Source of the DNA: Paguma larvata | Lineage: Eukaryota; Chordata; Mammalia; Carnivora; Viverridae | Reading direction: 5' to 3' | Length of the DNA stretch: 64,000 bases | Assembly (NCBI GenBank): GCA_030068075.1 | Contig: CM057843.1 | Location: forward strand, 36,303,332 to 36,367,331 | Part shown: in pieces, positions 42,177 through 52,875 of the stretch | How positions within the stretch are numbered: position 1 is the first letter of the stretch | Layout of the letters: each line of letters opens with the position of its first letter | Notes under the pieces: model-generated | What the model saw: only the letters and a program-made list of their open reading frames with translations | Database searches by the model: none | What the model was told of the DNA's origin: nothing | Position numbers and translations under genes: made by a program

Positions 42177-42414
42177 CTTTTTTAAATTTTATTTAAAAAA
42201 AATTTTTTTTAACGTTTTTATTTTATTTTTGAGAGACATAGAGACAGAACGTGAGCAGGGGAAGGGCAGAGAGAGAGGGAGATACAGAATCCGAGCAGGC
42301 TTCAGGTTCTGAGCTGTCAGCACAGAGCCCAACGCGGGGCTCAAACTCACAGACCGCGAGATCATGACCTGAGCTGAAGTCGGCCGCTTAACCGACTGAG
42401 CCACCCAGGCGCCC
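42177..42414 (-). mobile_element. Can-SINE, full length
   Basis: CTAATTTCTC at 42167-42176 and 42417-42426 flank it. AACGTTTTTATTTTATTTTTG, CAACGCGGGGCTCAAACTC, GAGCCACCCAGGCGCCC. Confidence 0.96.
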
Positions 42415-42449
42415 AACTAATTTCTCGTTTAACAGTGAAAGGGTTGGGT

Positions 42450-42582
42450 CCGATAGCTCGGAGCATGAAGCCTGCTTCAGATTCTGTGTCTCCCTCTCTC
42501 TCTGCCCCTCCCCCACTTGCGCGCGTGCGCGCGCGCGCTCTCTCTCTCTCTCTCAAAAATAAATAAACATTAAAAAATATAT
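42450..42582 (+). mobile_element. Can-SINE, 5' truncated
   Basis: Begins at GATAGCTCGGAGCATGAAGCC, lacking the tRNA head, and ends AAAAATAAATAAACATTAAA. Its CT region has gained GCGCGCGTGCGCGCGCGCGC (42518-42538). It faces the minus-strand copy 35 bases away. Confidence 0.93.
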
Positions 42583-44588
42583 ACAAACAACAACAAAAAA
42601 CAGCAAAAGGGATTTTGACAGGCGCATTAGAAGAATCTGGGTCCTGTGCCCACCACCGGGCTTCACTGGGGGCAGAAATGAGAAGTTGGCGGTCCAGGCT
42701 CAGCCCTACGCTAAGGTGACCCGGCAGCTGGGCATTTTATCCCACTGGGTTTAATCCTTACTATGAATAACAGAGCGAGGCTTTGTTATTCATCGGGGGT
42801 GGATTTCTGCTGCTGAGAGAATTAGCTGCAATCTTACTCGAAAGGTGCTTTCTGACGGCATGAGTTCTTTTGAACTGCGCATAAATAGAGGCCATTGTTT
42901 AGGTATTTGGAACGTAAGGCTTAAATTGCTCTAGAAGTTTCCTCGGGCTCCAGATATCTTTGTTTGGTTGATTCCCTTTACCCCCCCCACCCCCAAAGTA
43001 GTAGTTTTCTCCATATTACTTTAGGACCTGCCTCTTCGGCACCTTCTAGAACTAGGGCACACCTAGTCTTTTTACTGCAGCTTTTTCTACCAAGAGAGGG
43101 GAGAAAAATTCTTCTGGGTCTCCCCCCCCCCAAAAAAAAAGACTGGAAAATAAAAGTCTATGCAGCCTTAATCGGAATCTCACAAGGAATTTAGGAATAT
43201 GATAAAGAAATAATTTTGTTTCTGGTTAAGATTTTTTGTTTTTAATTTAAGTTTAGAAGAATATAGAGTGCGTTTATTAATTTATTGTTCCCTGGAATCT
43301 CTTAGGAGGACAAGGCATTTTAGAATCTCTAAAGGAAGAGTCGATTGTTTATACAAGTCTCAAAGTTTGCACACCCAATTCCCTGGCACCATATGCCTCT
43401 TTTTTTTGGCGGGGGGGGGGGGGCGGTGTCCTGGGAGCTTCGGATGTGAAGATTGCTTTGTCTCGGAAATCACACAGAAGTCCCTTTCTTCGAGGGTATT
43501 TACTTTCTGAAATTTCTGCCTGGGAATTCACCTAACCCATTGCCGTTTTGTTATTGTTGTTGTATATATTTTTTCCGCGTAATGAGAATTTTTAAGACCT
43601 ACTCTCTCAGCGACTTTCAAACACACCGTCACCGCTCTGTCCGCCTCCATCCCTGGGACTCTCTTACTACGTCGTCTTTCTCGAAAAGGCTTATTGAAAA
43701 TGGTTTCTGGGCTGAATCTGGGTGTTTCGGGGTGGTTTTTCCTTTGGTCACCTCAGGCCGCACGGGTCTCTGCGTGTATGGCCATCTGTGCTTCCTCTAC
43801 CCGGAGTCAGAGTAATTTTCTCATCTGGGACCAGATGCACTCACAACTGATGCAGTTTTCGCTGGCTTGGAGGAGAGGGTTCAAGGCTTCTCAGAACCCA
43901 AAAGGCTGCTCTTCGTAGGTGCTTCACGCATGCTCAGGTTTCTGTTTTCCTCATCTTCCCTCTGTCTCTCCCCTCCCCTGGGCCCGTCTAGAACCACCAC
44001 TGGGCCACCCTCTCTTCTCTTCCGTGGCCCTGTGAGTCTAGTCCTATTCAGAGCGTGAGAGTTGCTGGTGCCCAGCCCTTTCTCGTCGTTCACAGTCCCC
44101 CTCAGGCCAGGCCGTCTGTGCTGAACTGCGGAGGTGAGCACATCTGAGATAGCGTCTATTGCTCTGCGCCTTCAGGTGCTAACGTTTTTATCTCTTAGCG
44201 CTTCCTCCTCGTCCCCTGTGCGTTGAGACCCGGGCAGTTAAAACCATCCGGTTGTACTTATTTAATTTGCGCCGACCTGCTAAGGGGTGTCCGTGTTGAC
44301 AGAGCAAAGTCCCCTCCCTTGCATTTTCTCCTCTTCCATGTTTGAGTTGGGAAAGGCTTGGTATTTGGAAGACGTTGCAAGTCGCCCTGAGAATTGCTTG
44401 TTTGATGGTGTTGATACACGCTCGTTTCGAAGCCTGACACTGGCTATTGTTCATTTAATTTGGAGCCTGTCCGCTTCTGCATCCTGATCACTCATCTGAC
44501 GCCTCGCTGGGGGCCCAAGGTTATTTGTGAAACTGCCATTGGAATAAGTGTAACACTGTTTCTTAAAGGGAAAAGGACTTTCTTTTGA
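42583..44588. other. Unassigned sequence
   Basis: About 2 kb without a recognised repeat. C/A run at 43123-43140, G run at 43409-43423. Overlapping frames (43453-43815, 43881-44141) show no known family. Confidence 0.45.
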
Positions 44589-44780
44589 AGTTTATTTATT
44601 TATTGAGAGAGAAAGAGAGAACGAGTGGGGGAGAGGCAGAGAGAGAGGGAGGAAAGAATCTCAGTCTCTGCACTCAGCAAAGAGCACAGCTCGGGGCTCG
44701 ATCCCACGAACTGTGAGATCATGACCTGAGCTGAAATCAAGAGTTGGACACTTAACCGACTGTACCTGCCCAGGCGCCCC
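44589..44780 (-). mobile_element. Can-SINE, older variant
   Basis: AAGTTTATTTATTTATTGAG, GAATCTCAGTCTCTGCAC, TGAAATCAAGAGTTGGACAC, ending CCTGCCCAGGCGCCCC. Confidence 0.93.
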
Positions 44781-45114
44781 GGCTTTGGAATATTTTAATT
44801 ACTTAACTGTTTACCTTTCTGGCAGTGAGGGTGGTACATTAGCCAGTGATTACCGACAATTAAAATGACAAGTCAACTACTGTAACACTTAAACTCTCAG
44901 AAACTCCAACCGAAATCACACTTCATTTTTGCTTTCATGATTTAGAGGTAAATTTAGAACCAGTATCATGATTCTTACGGTATTTTCCAAACTAAGGACT
45001 TGCTAAATGTGTTTTTGCTCTCGCTATTAAGTTAGTTAACTTATAAAGAAGTTGCTACCTAAAGTGGGCCAGAGCCCACATCTCCTAGCCTTCCTTCTCA
45101 GATGGAATATTGCA
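44781..45114. other. Unassigned AT-rich sequence
   Basis: Nothing recognised. Confidence 0.4.
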
Positions 45115-45126
45115 AGGGGACTTTTT

Positions 45127-45365
45127 CTTTTCTTTTCTTTTTATTTTAATTTTTTAAACGTTTATATATTTTGAGAGCATGAGCGAGTGAGAGTGCACAC
45201 AGGAGCTGGGGAAAGGCAGAGAGAGAGAGAATCCCGGAGAATCTCTCTGACAGCGCAGAGTCTGATGCAGGGCTCGAACCCACAAACCGCAAAATCATGA
45301 CATGACCTGAGCCGAATCAAAGAGTCTGACACTCGACTGACTGAGCCTCCCAGGTGCCCCGGCAC
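45127..45365 (-). mobile_element. Can-SINE, older variant, target duplication visible
   Basis: AGGGGACTTTTT at 45115-45126 and 45366-45377. TTTTAAACGTTTATATATTT, GAATCCCGGAGAATCTC, AATCAAAGAGTCTGACACTC, ending GAGCCTCCCAGGTGCCCC. CATGACATGACCTGAG shows a 5-bp repeat. Confidence 0.94.
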
Positions 45366-45384
45366 AGGGGACTTTTTAAAGAAA

Positions 45385-45838
45385 TTGTGGTTATATATAC
45401 ATATATAAAACCTAAAAATGTACCTTTGTAACCTTTTTTAAGTAGACAGTTTGGTGGCATTAAGTACCTTCACAATGTGTGTACCCACCACCACTGTGCA
45501 TTTCCAGAACTTCTTCATCCTCCCAAATACAAATTTTGTCCCCATTGCCCTAACTCCCCTCTTCAACCTCCCCCTGACCCCCGTCAGCCACCCTTCTACT
45601 TTCGTCGCTGTGAATTTGACCGTTTTATTTTAGGTTCCTCACACAGGTGGGATCATGCAGTGGTTTTCTTTTGTGTCGGAACTATTTCACTCAGCGTAAT
45701 GCTTCCGAGGTTCTGTGCTGTCGCACGTATCAGAATTTCACTCCTTTTTAAGGCTGAAAAATACTCCGTTGTCTGTATGTACCACATTCTGTTTATCAAC
45801 ATTCGTCATCAGATGAACGGACAAGAGACATTTATTTA
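45385..45838 (-). mobile_element. Old LINE-1 3' segment
   Basis: AGTTTGGTGGCATTAAGTACC, ACCCACCACCACTGTGCATTTCC, TTCACTCAGCGTAATGCTTCC, CCACATTCTGTTTATCAACATTCG, CAGATGAACGGAC are antisense L1 ORF2 end/3' UTR. CG steps (GCGTAATG, CCGAGG, TCGCACG, CCGTTG) stand where the family normally has CA or TA, as I remember it. Confidence 0.87.
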
Positions 45839-45850
45839 ATTAATACATTT

Positions 45851-45960
45851 TTAAGGACGATTTATTTATTTAAGTAAGTTCTCCGCCCAGCGTGCGGCTC
45901 AAACTCAGGACCCCAAGATCGAGAGTCCCATGCTCTACCCACCGAGCCAGCCAGGTGCCC
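45851..45960 (-). mobile_element. Short Can-SINE (SINEC_b-like)
   Basis: TTATTTATTTAAGTAAGTTCTCC, CAGCGTGCGGCTCAAACTC, CCAAGATCGAGAGTCCC, ending GAGCCAGCCAGGTGCCC. Confidence 0.92.
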
Positions 45961-46097
45961 TGACCAGAGACTTTTTAAAACATTAGTTTTGCTCATCTAG
46001 TCTAGCCCCCCTCCCCCACACGAGGCACCTCTGTGAACTGGTATTAGATTTAATTATTAGACGAAAGATTATCTAAGAAAAAGATTTTTAAAATATG

Positions 46098-46255
46098 CTT
46101 ACAGCTTTATTAATTGAGGTACAATTGAGGTATAATAAACCACACTTGTTTAAAATGTGCATTTCGATGAGTCTTGCCGTATGTGTAACACCTGTGAGGT
46201 CATCGCCACAGTCGAGGGAGAGAAATACTTGTCGTCCCTAAAAGTTTCCCGCTCC
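46098..46255 (-). mobile_element. Old LINE-1 3' end (L1ME-like)
   Basis: GCTTTATTAATTGAGGTACA, TTGAGGTATAATAAACCAC, GTCTTGCCGTATGTGTAACACC, AAAAGTTTCCCGCTCCCC follow the antisense L1ME 3' UTR. Confidence 0.75.
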
Positions 46256-46399
46256 CCTTTTGAAACTCATTTCTCACTCCCTACTCTGCCCCCACGGGCT
46301 TCCACAGACATCACGTTTCTCAGCCTTCCCGAGGGGTGGCCGGGCGCCCAGGCGCTAGCCAAAGGGATATGGGCGGAAGCGAGAGTACTCCTCCAGGCC

Positions 46400-46615
46400 T
46401 AAGCTCCCATGTGAGCCTTTCTCTCTTCCCCTGTGTTCTGGCGGAACAGCCAAGGGGACCCAGTCATTGGAGATGGCAGAGCCCTCATCAGCCTGGATCT
46501 CCGAATGACTGTGTGGAGCAGAGTGCCCCACCCCGTTGCCGATAAACCTCTGTTGTATTAAACCCCTGTTTGAGTGTTTGTTGCAACACCTAGTATTACC
46601 TTAGCTAATACGGTG
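46400..46615 (+). mobile_element. Probable old LTR, 3' part
   Basis: AGCCTGGATCTCCGAATGAC, TGTGTGGAGCAGAGTGCCCC, CGATAAACCTCTGTTGTATT, AAACCCCTGTTTGAGTG, ending TTAGCTAATACGG resemble the R/U5 end of an ERVL-class LTR. Subfamily not settled. Confidence 0.5.
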
Positions 46616-46626
46616 ATACTCACAGA

Positions 46627-46848
46627 GGGGCATCTGGGTGGCTCGGTGGGGTAAGCATCCGACTTCCGCTCAGATCATGATGTGGCTGTTTCGTGGGCTC
46701 ACGCCCCACGTCGGGCTCTGTGCTGAACGCTTGGAGCCTGAAACCTGCTTCAGATTCTGTGTCTCCCTCTCTCTCTGCCCCTACCCCGCTCATACTCTCT
46801 CTCTCTCTCTCTCTCAAAAATAAACATTAAAAAACGTTTAAAGAAAAA
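46627..46848 (+). mobile_element. Can-SINE, full length
   Basis: GGGGCATCTGGGTGGCTCGG, TCGGGCTCTGTGCTGAAC, GAAACCTGCTTCAGATTCTG, CT run, AAAAATAAACATTAAAAAAC. Flanks GATACTCACAGA and AATATTCACGGA are a weak duplication. Confidence 0.94.
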
Positions 46849-46889
46849 ATAATATTCACGGAGCTCTTACAACCTGACAAGAAATTATC

Positions 46890-47012
46890 ATACAACCCGG
46901 TAGATTCCATTGACTGTAGTAATCATTTCAGTACATGTATGTATACCGAGTTATCATATTTTACACCCTATGTATATGCAGTTTTTCTTTAAAAAATAAA
47001 ATAATGTAAAAT
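46890..47012 (+). mobile_element. LINE-1 3' end fragment (L1MA/B-like)
   Basis: GTAGTAATCATTTCAGTACATG, GTATACCGAGTTATCATATT, TTACACCCTATGTATATGCAG, TTTTTCTTTAAAAAAT match the sense 3' terminus of mid-age L1. Confidence 0.6.
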
Positions 47013-47707
47013 TTTTATTTTTAATATGTCTCACTTGGAAGTCTTTCTTCCTTCCAATTTTCTGCTCTTCTTTCACTTTTGGGGATCATTTCGTGAGCCT
47101 CTCCACGGTGCCAGGTGCTGACTATACTATGATGAACAACCTCTACCCTGGATTCGGGGAATTTTTTGGCTGGCAGGCCACACAGACAGGTGGCCATCCA
47201 AGCAGAAGGCAGAGGGGAAGGTGGGAGACTCCCTAATGGAGAGACACTATTCGCCATCAGTGGATGGGTGGGTGCGTGGAGTGGCGGAAGACCTGAGGAA
47301 TGAAGGGCTCTAGGTCACGTTCAAAGTTCTCTTACCCAAAAGCCTAGAAATAGACAGGAGCAGAATCAACGATCATATACATAAGGGGAATCTGTAATAC
47401 TGCAATTGCTCCACTCCTAGGCATGATTTCTGGTAAATTATTTTCAAGTTTTACCATCAAAGACTCTTCCCTCCTAAAACAGTAGAGCACAACTTGAACT
47501 CTGGCCCCTGGATAGACAGAAGGTTCTGTGTATGCAATGGCCAACTTTCAAGCAATGTCACCATACATCATACAACGCTGAACAATTTCAGATTCTGGTC
47601 TGTGCGTTATATTCTCCTTTGTACATAATACAAAGAATATAATGAGCTTGTCCGTGGTGGAAGAATAAGGTGTTGAATCTGATCTTCTGGCATTTAGTCC
47701 ACTGTTC
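47013..47707. other. Unassigned sequence
   Basis: A short CACGGTGCCAGGTGCTGAC (47104-47122) may be L2. Otherwise nothing recognised. Confidence 0.4.
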
Positions 47708-47724
47708 TTTTGTCTACGATTCTT

Positions 47725-47938
47725 TATTGTTTATATTTTTTAATGTCTATTTTTGAGAGAGATGGAGCATGAACGGGGGAGGGGCAGAGAGAGAGAGAGG
47801 GAGTCATAGAATCTGAAGCAGGCTCCAAGCTCTGTGCTGTCAGCACAGAGCCCGGTGCAGGGCTTGGACTCACAAACTGTAAAATCATGACCTGAACCAA
47901 AGTCAGCCGCTTAACCGACTGAGCCATCTAGGCACCCC
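47725..47938 (-). mobile_element. Can-SINE with 17-bp target duplication
   Basis: TTTTGTCTACGATTCTT (47708-47724) and TTTTGTCTACAATTCTT (47940-47956). The head end reads GAGCCATCTAGGCACCCC. Confidence 0.96.
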
Positions 47939-47956
47939 TTTTTGTCTACAATTCTT

Positions 47957-48855
47957 AATATCCTGTATGTAATAGTGTAGGAAATGTTTTGGCCACATCG
48001 TGTGTCCGCCATTGTTGAGCATTGGGAAGGTCCAGGAACGTAAGTCTGTAGACTGCTGACTTGCGTAGTGTGTTGTTGAATGAATTGGAGAACTGCTGTG
48101 CATTTGGGTGGTTGTAGGTGAGCAGAGGGCCACAGTGCAATCTGACCTATCTGCTCTGAACTTGAAAGGGCAGACTAGTGCCCCTATTAGCAATATGAGT
48201 GTCTCAAAGGCAGCTGAAACATGCACTTCTCTTTCTAGATGCCAGATCTATGTAATCTAAATTGCCTCAGTTGTGTTCCGCTGTTATTCTCTCCAGTCTG
48301 TATATTTGTCCCTAGTTTGATCAGCATCTTTGGCATATTTGTTTTGTAATCACTAACTCTTTATAAAAATCTGTTAGCAGTCCGCTGAGAACAAACCGTC
48401 AATTAGAATAACAAGAGAGGAAAAGGCACTTTCTTGATGTCTTTGCAGGCATACCCTGGAAGGTAGACCCTTCCTGGCTTTTTCCATATGATTCTGAACT
48501 CAGTTCAGTGGATTTAGTGACCTTTTTTTTTTTTCTGCTAAGGATTCCCCAAGGCATAGCTTCAGCCCCAGATGCCTTCCAGTTTTGCAGCTGTACCCTG
48601 GGTGTTTGTACCCGAGTATCTTCACGGCACATCACACGTCAACCCAAAGCAGAATTCATCGTGACCTTCCCCCAAACCAGCTTCTGCGCCTGGGTTCCTT
48701 ACCTTCTTCAGTGACGCCACCGTCTTCGCGGGTGCCAAGACGGGAAGCCAGCCCTCTGCATCCTCTCTCCCAACACCTCATTAGAACCTAAAAGGCTCAT
48801 TCCATCTTCCAAATGTCTCTTTGATCTGACTGCTGCCACTCTGCTTTCATTCTGA
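47957..48855. other. Unassigned sequence
   Basis: Nothing recognised apart from a T run at 48523-48534. Confidence 0.4.
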
Positions 48856-48857
48856 TC

Positions 48858-49190
48858 TTCTACCTGGATGCAGCGTCTTGGTTTTTTGCCTTGTCTCTAG
48901 GTCATGTTTTCACGTGGGCTCCAGAGGTAGCTTTCCAAATCTCAAATTTGATAGTCGCCTCCCTAAAATTCTTGATGACCTTTATCCCCTGTGAGATGAA
49001 GCACCAGCTTCCTAGCAAGCCCTCCTGATTTCTCGCCTTCCCTCGTGCGCACCCCGCCCTCCGGGATCACGTATTTGTTCTCCTTCCCCCAGTACTACCT
49101 TGGCTCTCACGCCTCCTTTCGCCTTCGCACACTGTTAAATCCTTGCCTCGACTGCATGTCCGTTACTCTAATATTATCGGATCTTTCCGG
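48858..49190 (+). mobile_element. L2 fragment
   Basis: TCCCTAAAATTCTTGATGACC, GTGAGATGAAGCACCAGC, TTCCTAGCAAGCCCTCCTG, CACGCCTCCTTTCGCC, AATCCTTGCCTCGACTGC follow sense L2. Confidence 0.6.
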
Positions 49191-49289
49191 CTCTTCCAGA
49201 GCCTCCCCTACCCTTTTTTCCACCGCAGGCAGTTGGCCGCCCCTCTGCCCCTGGAGTTTGTTGAAACCCCCTTACCGTGGCGGAATCTG

Positions 49290-50035
49290 TACCGTCGGCA
49301 CGCCCACGGTCAGCGCGCCGAGGAGTCCTAGCGGACGCACGCGTTTGTGCCGCCATCACCACAGTACCGTTCTATAACTTCCCATCGCCCCCCAGATTCC
49401 CCTCGTGCTTTTTTGTGGTCAGTCCTTGCTCTCGCCCAGGCAACCGCTGATGGGCGCTTTCCGCTCCTATAGTTCGGTCTTTTCTAGAAATTTCATATAA
49501 AATCGCGGAACACGTGGTCTTCTGAGAGTGGCTTCTTTCACCTAGGATGCTGTGTTTTGAGCTCATCCGCGTCGTTGAGTGTAGCAGTAGTCAGTTCCTT
49601 TTTATCTCCGAGGAGTGTGCCGTCGCATGGAGGTACCGCGTTTGTCTTACCGGTTCACCGGTTGATGGATATTTGGATTGTTTCCAGTGTGGGGCTGTTA
49701 TAAAAATACTGCTACGCTCATCGGTCTGCAAGTCTTACTGTGGACACACGCTTCCGTTCCTCTTGCGTAGATACTCAGGAGTAGAATTTCCGGGTCGGAT
49801 GTTAAGTGTATGTTTACCTTTTGAAGAAAATTGCTGACCGTCTTCCAAAGTGGCTGTTATATTTTCTGTTGTGACAGCCGTGTATAAGGATTTTGGTTTC
49901 TCCACATCCTTGCTGCCGATACTTGATGTTAATATTATCTGTCCTGTTGCTTATAGCTGTTGTATTGGGTGTGTGGTGTTAACTCACTGTAGTTTTGATT
50001 TGCATTTCCTGTGGTCTTTTGAAACTGCTTTGTAT
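49290..50035 (-). mobile_element. Old LINE-1 segment, CG-rich
   Basis: CCATCACCACAGTACCGTTC, TTTCACCTAGGATGCTGTG, ACCGGTTGATGGATATTTGG, GTAGAATTTCCGGGTCGGATG, TTTCTCCACATCCTTGCTG, GATTTGCATTTCCTGTGGTC are antisense L1 ORF2 end and 3' UTR. The density of CG steps (for example CCGCGTCGTTG, TACCGCGTTTG) is high for such an old copy. Confidence 0.85.
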
Positions 50036-50071
50036 TATAGAATGTGTTGTGTTGTAATTGATATTCATCTT

Positions 50072-50172
50072 CTAATCTGTGAGCTATTTTAGGGCTGATC
50101 CATCTATCTAGCAGAGTGCCTTTGGGCAGGTACCTGATAAATACTTGGAGTTTGTTGAATGAATGAATGAAC
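50072..50172 (+). mobile_element. L2 3' terminus
   Basis: AATCTGTGAGCTATTTTAGGG, AGCAGAGTGCCTTTGGGC, TGATAAATACTTGGAG, TTTGTTGAATGAATGAATGAA. The GAATGAATG end is the L2 hallmark. Confidence 0.85.
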
Positions 50173-50334
50173 AAACTGATACTTAGTATGAGTGGCCAAT
50201 TCTCAGTCATTTTGGGTAACAGAAAACACTGATAAATTAACTCTTACGATGATAGAAAAGTCAAACTTCTTCCCCTGAACACATTTTTTCGCCAGTTTCC
50301 AAGGTGCAATACCTTTACTGAACTAAGTTTTGCT

Positions 50335-50407
50335 CCCTCCCCTCTCCTCCTTCCCTCTCCTCCCCTCTCCCCTCCCCCCTCCCCTCCCTTCTCCTTTCCT
50401 TCCCTTT
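50335..50407. repeat. C-rich polypyrimidine tract
   Basis: CCCTCCCCTCTCC-type units, nearly free of purines. The minus strand has more than four runs of three or more G and could form a quadruplex or, with mirror symmetry, triplex DNA. Confidence 0.92.
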
Positions 50408-50470
50408 TTTCTCCACGTGGTGGGGATTAAAACATAGACAGAAACTCAATCTCTAAATAACTAAGAGCTT

Positions 50471-50671
50471 GGGGAACCTGGGTGGCTCAGTCGGTTAAGT
50501 GTCTGACTTCTACTCACAGTTTGTGAGCTCGAGCCCCACGTCAGGCTCTGTGCTGACAGCTCAGAGCCTGAAACCTGTTTCTGATTCTGTGTCTCCTTCT
50601 CTCTCTGCTCCTCCCCAGCTCGTGCTCTGTCTCTCTCTCTCTCAAAAACAAACACTAAAAAAATGGATAAA
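50471..50671 (+). mobile_element. Can-SINE with perfect 17-bp target duplication
   Basis: TAAATAACTAAGAGCTT at 50454-50470 and 50672-50688. The region between GTCTGACTTC and CACAGTTTGTGAG lost GGTCATGATCT. Confidence 0.97.
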
Positions 50672-50805
50672 TAAATAACTAAGAGCTTGTGGAATAGCTT
50701 GGGAGAGAGAACCATTTGAGTTACCGGTTACTCCAAGTTCTGGGAGTGGGGGATTTCCACCAGTACTGAGTGTCTGCCAGTTCTCCACTGTTCTCTCAGT
50801 TTGAG

Positions 50806-51545
50806 CAGAAGTCTGCAGACATTTTCCATAAAGGGTCAAGTAGTAAATATTTTAGGTTTTGTAGGCGAAGAAACAATATCAAGGATATTACATAGGTGCT
50901 TATATAACAAGAGACAAAACAAATCTCCATGAATTTTTATTAATGAAATTCGAAACATAATAATAATGGGGTACAATTTTTTGCAATACAGATTGACTAA
51001 CGAGAATAGAATTTTGGTGGGGGAGAATAACATTTTACTTAATTAGAGTTCAAAGTTAATGTTTCCTATCATCATGGTAGAAATGTGGCCTCATTAGCCA
51101 GTAAAGCTTCCCTGAAAACACCATGGTCTTCTGTCCTGAGAATTCACCAGAATGTGCTGGCTGCATCGCCTCTGGTAGCGTTGGGAAACTTTTCACAGGG
51201 AGAAACAGATTAACGCGTAGGCTCTGGGGTGAATGAAACTCCTTGGGGTTCGAATGCCTGCATAGAGACTCAGTAACTATGAGATCTTCGACTACTTACA
51301 TATCTATCTAGAAGCTCCTGTTCCCTCCTCTATAAAATGAGGAATAGTACCTACTTCACAAGGGTATTGTAAAGATTAAATACAGAGATTCAAAATGACA
51401 TTTTGTAAATATTATTCTTCTTTTGATTTTCAGCCCTTTAAAAATGTGAAAAGCCATTGTTAACTCACAGGCAGGACATAAATGGGTGGCGGGTTGGGCT
51501 GGGCCTGCAGGACAGAGTTTATGGGCCCCTGCGGTCAAGTATAAA
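50806..51545 (+). mobile_element. hAT-type DNA transposon in two pieces
   Basis: The left piece (50806-51060: CAGAAGTCTGCAGACATTTT, CCATAAAGGGTCAAGTAG, TAAATATTTTAGGTTTTGTAGG) and right piece (51393-51545: GTAAATATTATTCTTCTTTTG, CCCTTTAAAAATGTGAAAAGCC, TGGGCCTGCAGGACAG) are the two halves of the element seen at 13308. A MIR-like sequence and other bases lie between them. Confidence 0.7.
51205..51392 (+). mobile_element. MIR
   Basis: GGTTCGAATGCCTGCATAG, GTAACTATGAGATCTTCG, TCCCTCCTCTATAAAATGAG, GAATAGTACCTACTTCAC, AGGGTATTGTAAAGATTAAA in sense order. Confidence 0.82.
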
Positions 51546-51559
51546 CTGGAATTATTGCC

Positions 51560-51765
51560 ACTTATTTTGGAAATAATGATTACTTTTTTCTAATTGCAAA
51601 GCACCATATGCTCACTGGAGAAAATTTGGAAAACACAGAAATGCACAATAAAAGTCACCCAGAATCTCCATCATCCAAGGATGTTTTATTGGTAGCAGGC
51701 CACCATTGATCCCTGCAGTCCATAGGGTTCATATATAAACAGATTTCTTAATTTTATTTATTTGT
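51560..51765. repeat. Ancient interspersed repeat, family unresolved
   Basis: CTCACTGGAGAAAATTTGG, AAAACACAGAAATGCACAAT, AAAAGTCACCCAGAATCTCC, ATCATCCAAGGATG resembles a common old L1M-type phrase (AAAAATCACCCATAATCCCACC). Confidence 0.4.
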
Positions 51766-51787
51766 TTGTCTTTTCCATATTGGAAAC

Positions 51788-51980
51788 ATTTTTTAAACGT
51801 TTATTTATTTATTTTGCAAGAGAGAGAGAACATGCGCGTGTGAGCAGGGGCAGAGTAGAGAGAGGGGCAGAGAGTGAATCCCACGCAAGCACAGAGCCAG
51901 ACTCGGGGTTCAAACTCACAAACCACGAGATCTTGACCTGAGCCAAAATCAAGAATTGGACTGAGCCATCCAGGTGCCTC
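51788..51980 (-). mobile_element. Can-SINE, older variant
   Basis: TTTTAAACGTTTATTTATTT, TGAATCCCACGCAAGCACAG, CAAAATCAAGAATTGGACTG, AGCCATCCAGGTGCCTC. The CTCTGCACTGTCAG part and GCTTAACC part are deleted. Confidence 0.9.
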
Positions 51981-52024
51981 GCTATGATGTTTCGTTTTAT
52001 TTTATTTCATTTCATTTCATTATG

Positions 52025-52229
52025 TTTTTTAAGTTTATTTTTAAGAGAGAGAGCAAGCAAGCACACAGGAGGGTGGAAAGAGAGGGAGAGGGAGAGAGAA
52101 ATCCCAAGCAGGCTCCGTACTGACAGTGCAGAGACTGAGTGTGGGGCTCAGTCTCACGAACTGTAAGATCATGACCTGAGCAGAAATCGAGAGTTGGATG
52201 CTTAATCAACTGAGCCACCCAGACACCCC
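52025..52229 (-). mobile_element. Can-SINE, older variant
   Basis: TTAAGTTTATTTTTAAGAGA, AATCCCAAGCAGGCTCCG, GAAATCGAGAGTTGGATGC, GAGCCACCCAGACACCCC. Confidence 0.93.
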
Positions 52230-52663
52230 AGTTTGTTTGTGTTTATAGTAATTGTTGATACATTTTAGATTATTTCTCTTATTTCATGCTTTCTATTTCC
52301 AACACCTTTCCTTTGCTTCCTTTCTGAATTCAATTTTATCAATTCCTCCCCCCTCCTTTTTCTCTATTAGTTTTGTTGCCCTTAAATGTTTAAGGTGTGC
52401 CCTTAATGTTTAAGGCTTAAATAACAGTCTGAAATTAATTATACCTCTGCCTGATTTATTTTCTTTTTATTTAGTATTATAGTTTCTCCCCCAGTTTTGG
52501 CATTTTGTTGTCTTTGGTATTCTGCAGGCTGACTACGCCGTGTATAGATTTTATTTTGATTTATTCTGCTCAGAATTTGGTATTATTTTGTACATGGAGG
52601 ACTTATGGCTTTCACAGTTCTGGAACATCCTTAACTGCCATCTTTTAAAATATTGCTTCTCCT

Positions 52664-52875
52664 GGGGCACCTGGATGGCTCAGTCAGTTAAACGTCTAGC
52701 TTTGGCTCAGGTCATGATCTCTGTAGATTCGAGCCCTGTGTTGGGCTCTGTGCTGACAGCTCAGAACCTGGAGCCTGATTCGGATTTTGTGTCTCCCTCT
52801 CTCTCTGCCACTCCCTTGCTCACACTCTGTCTCTCTGTCTCTCTCTCAAAAATAAATAAACATTAAAAAATTTTT
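52664..52875 (+). mobile_element. Can-SINE with target duplication in L1
   Basis: AAATATTGCTTCT at 52648-52660 and 52876-52888, both L1 sequence. GGGGCACCTGGATGGCTCAG to AAAAATAAATAAACATTAAA. Confidence 0.96.
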
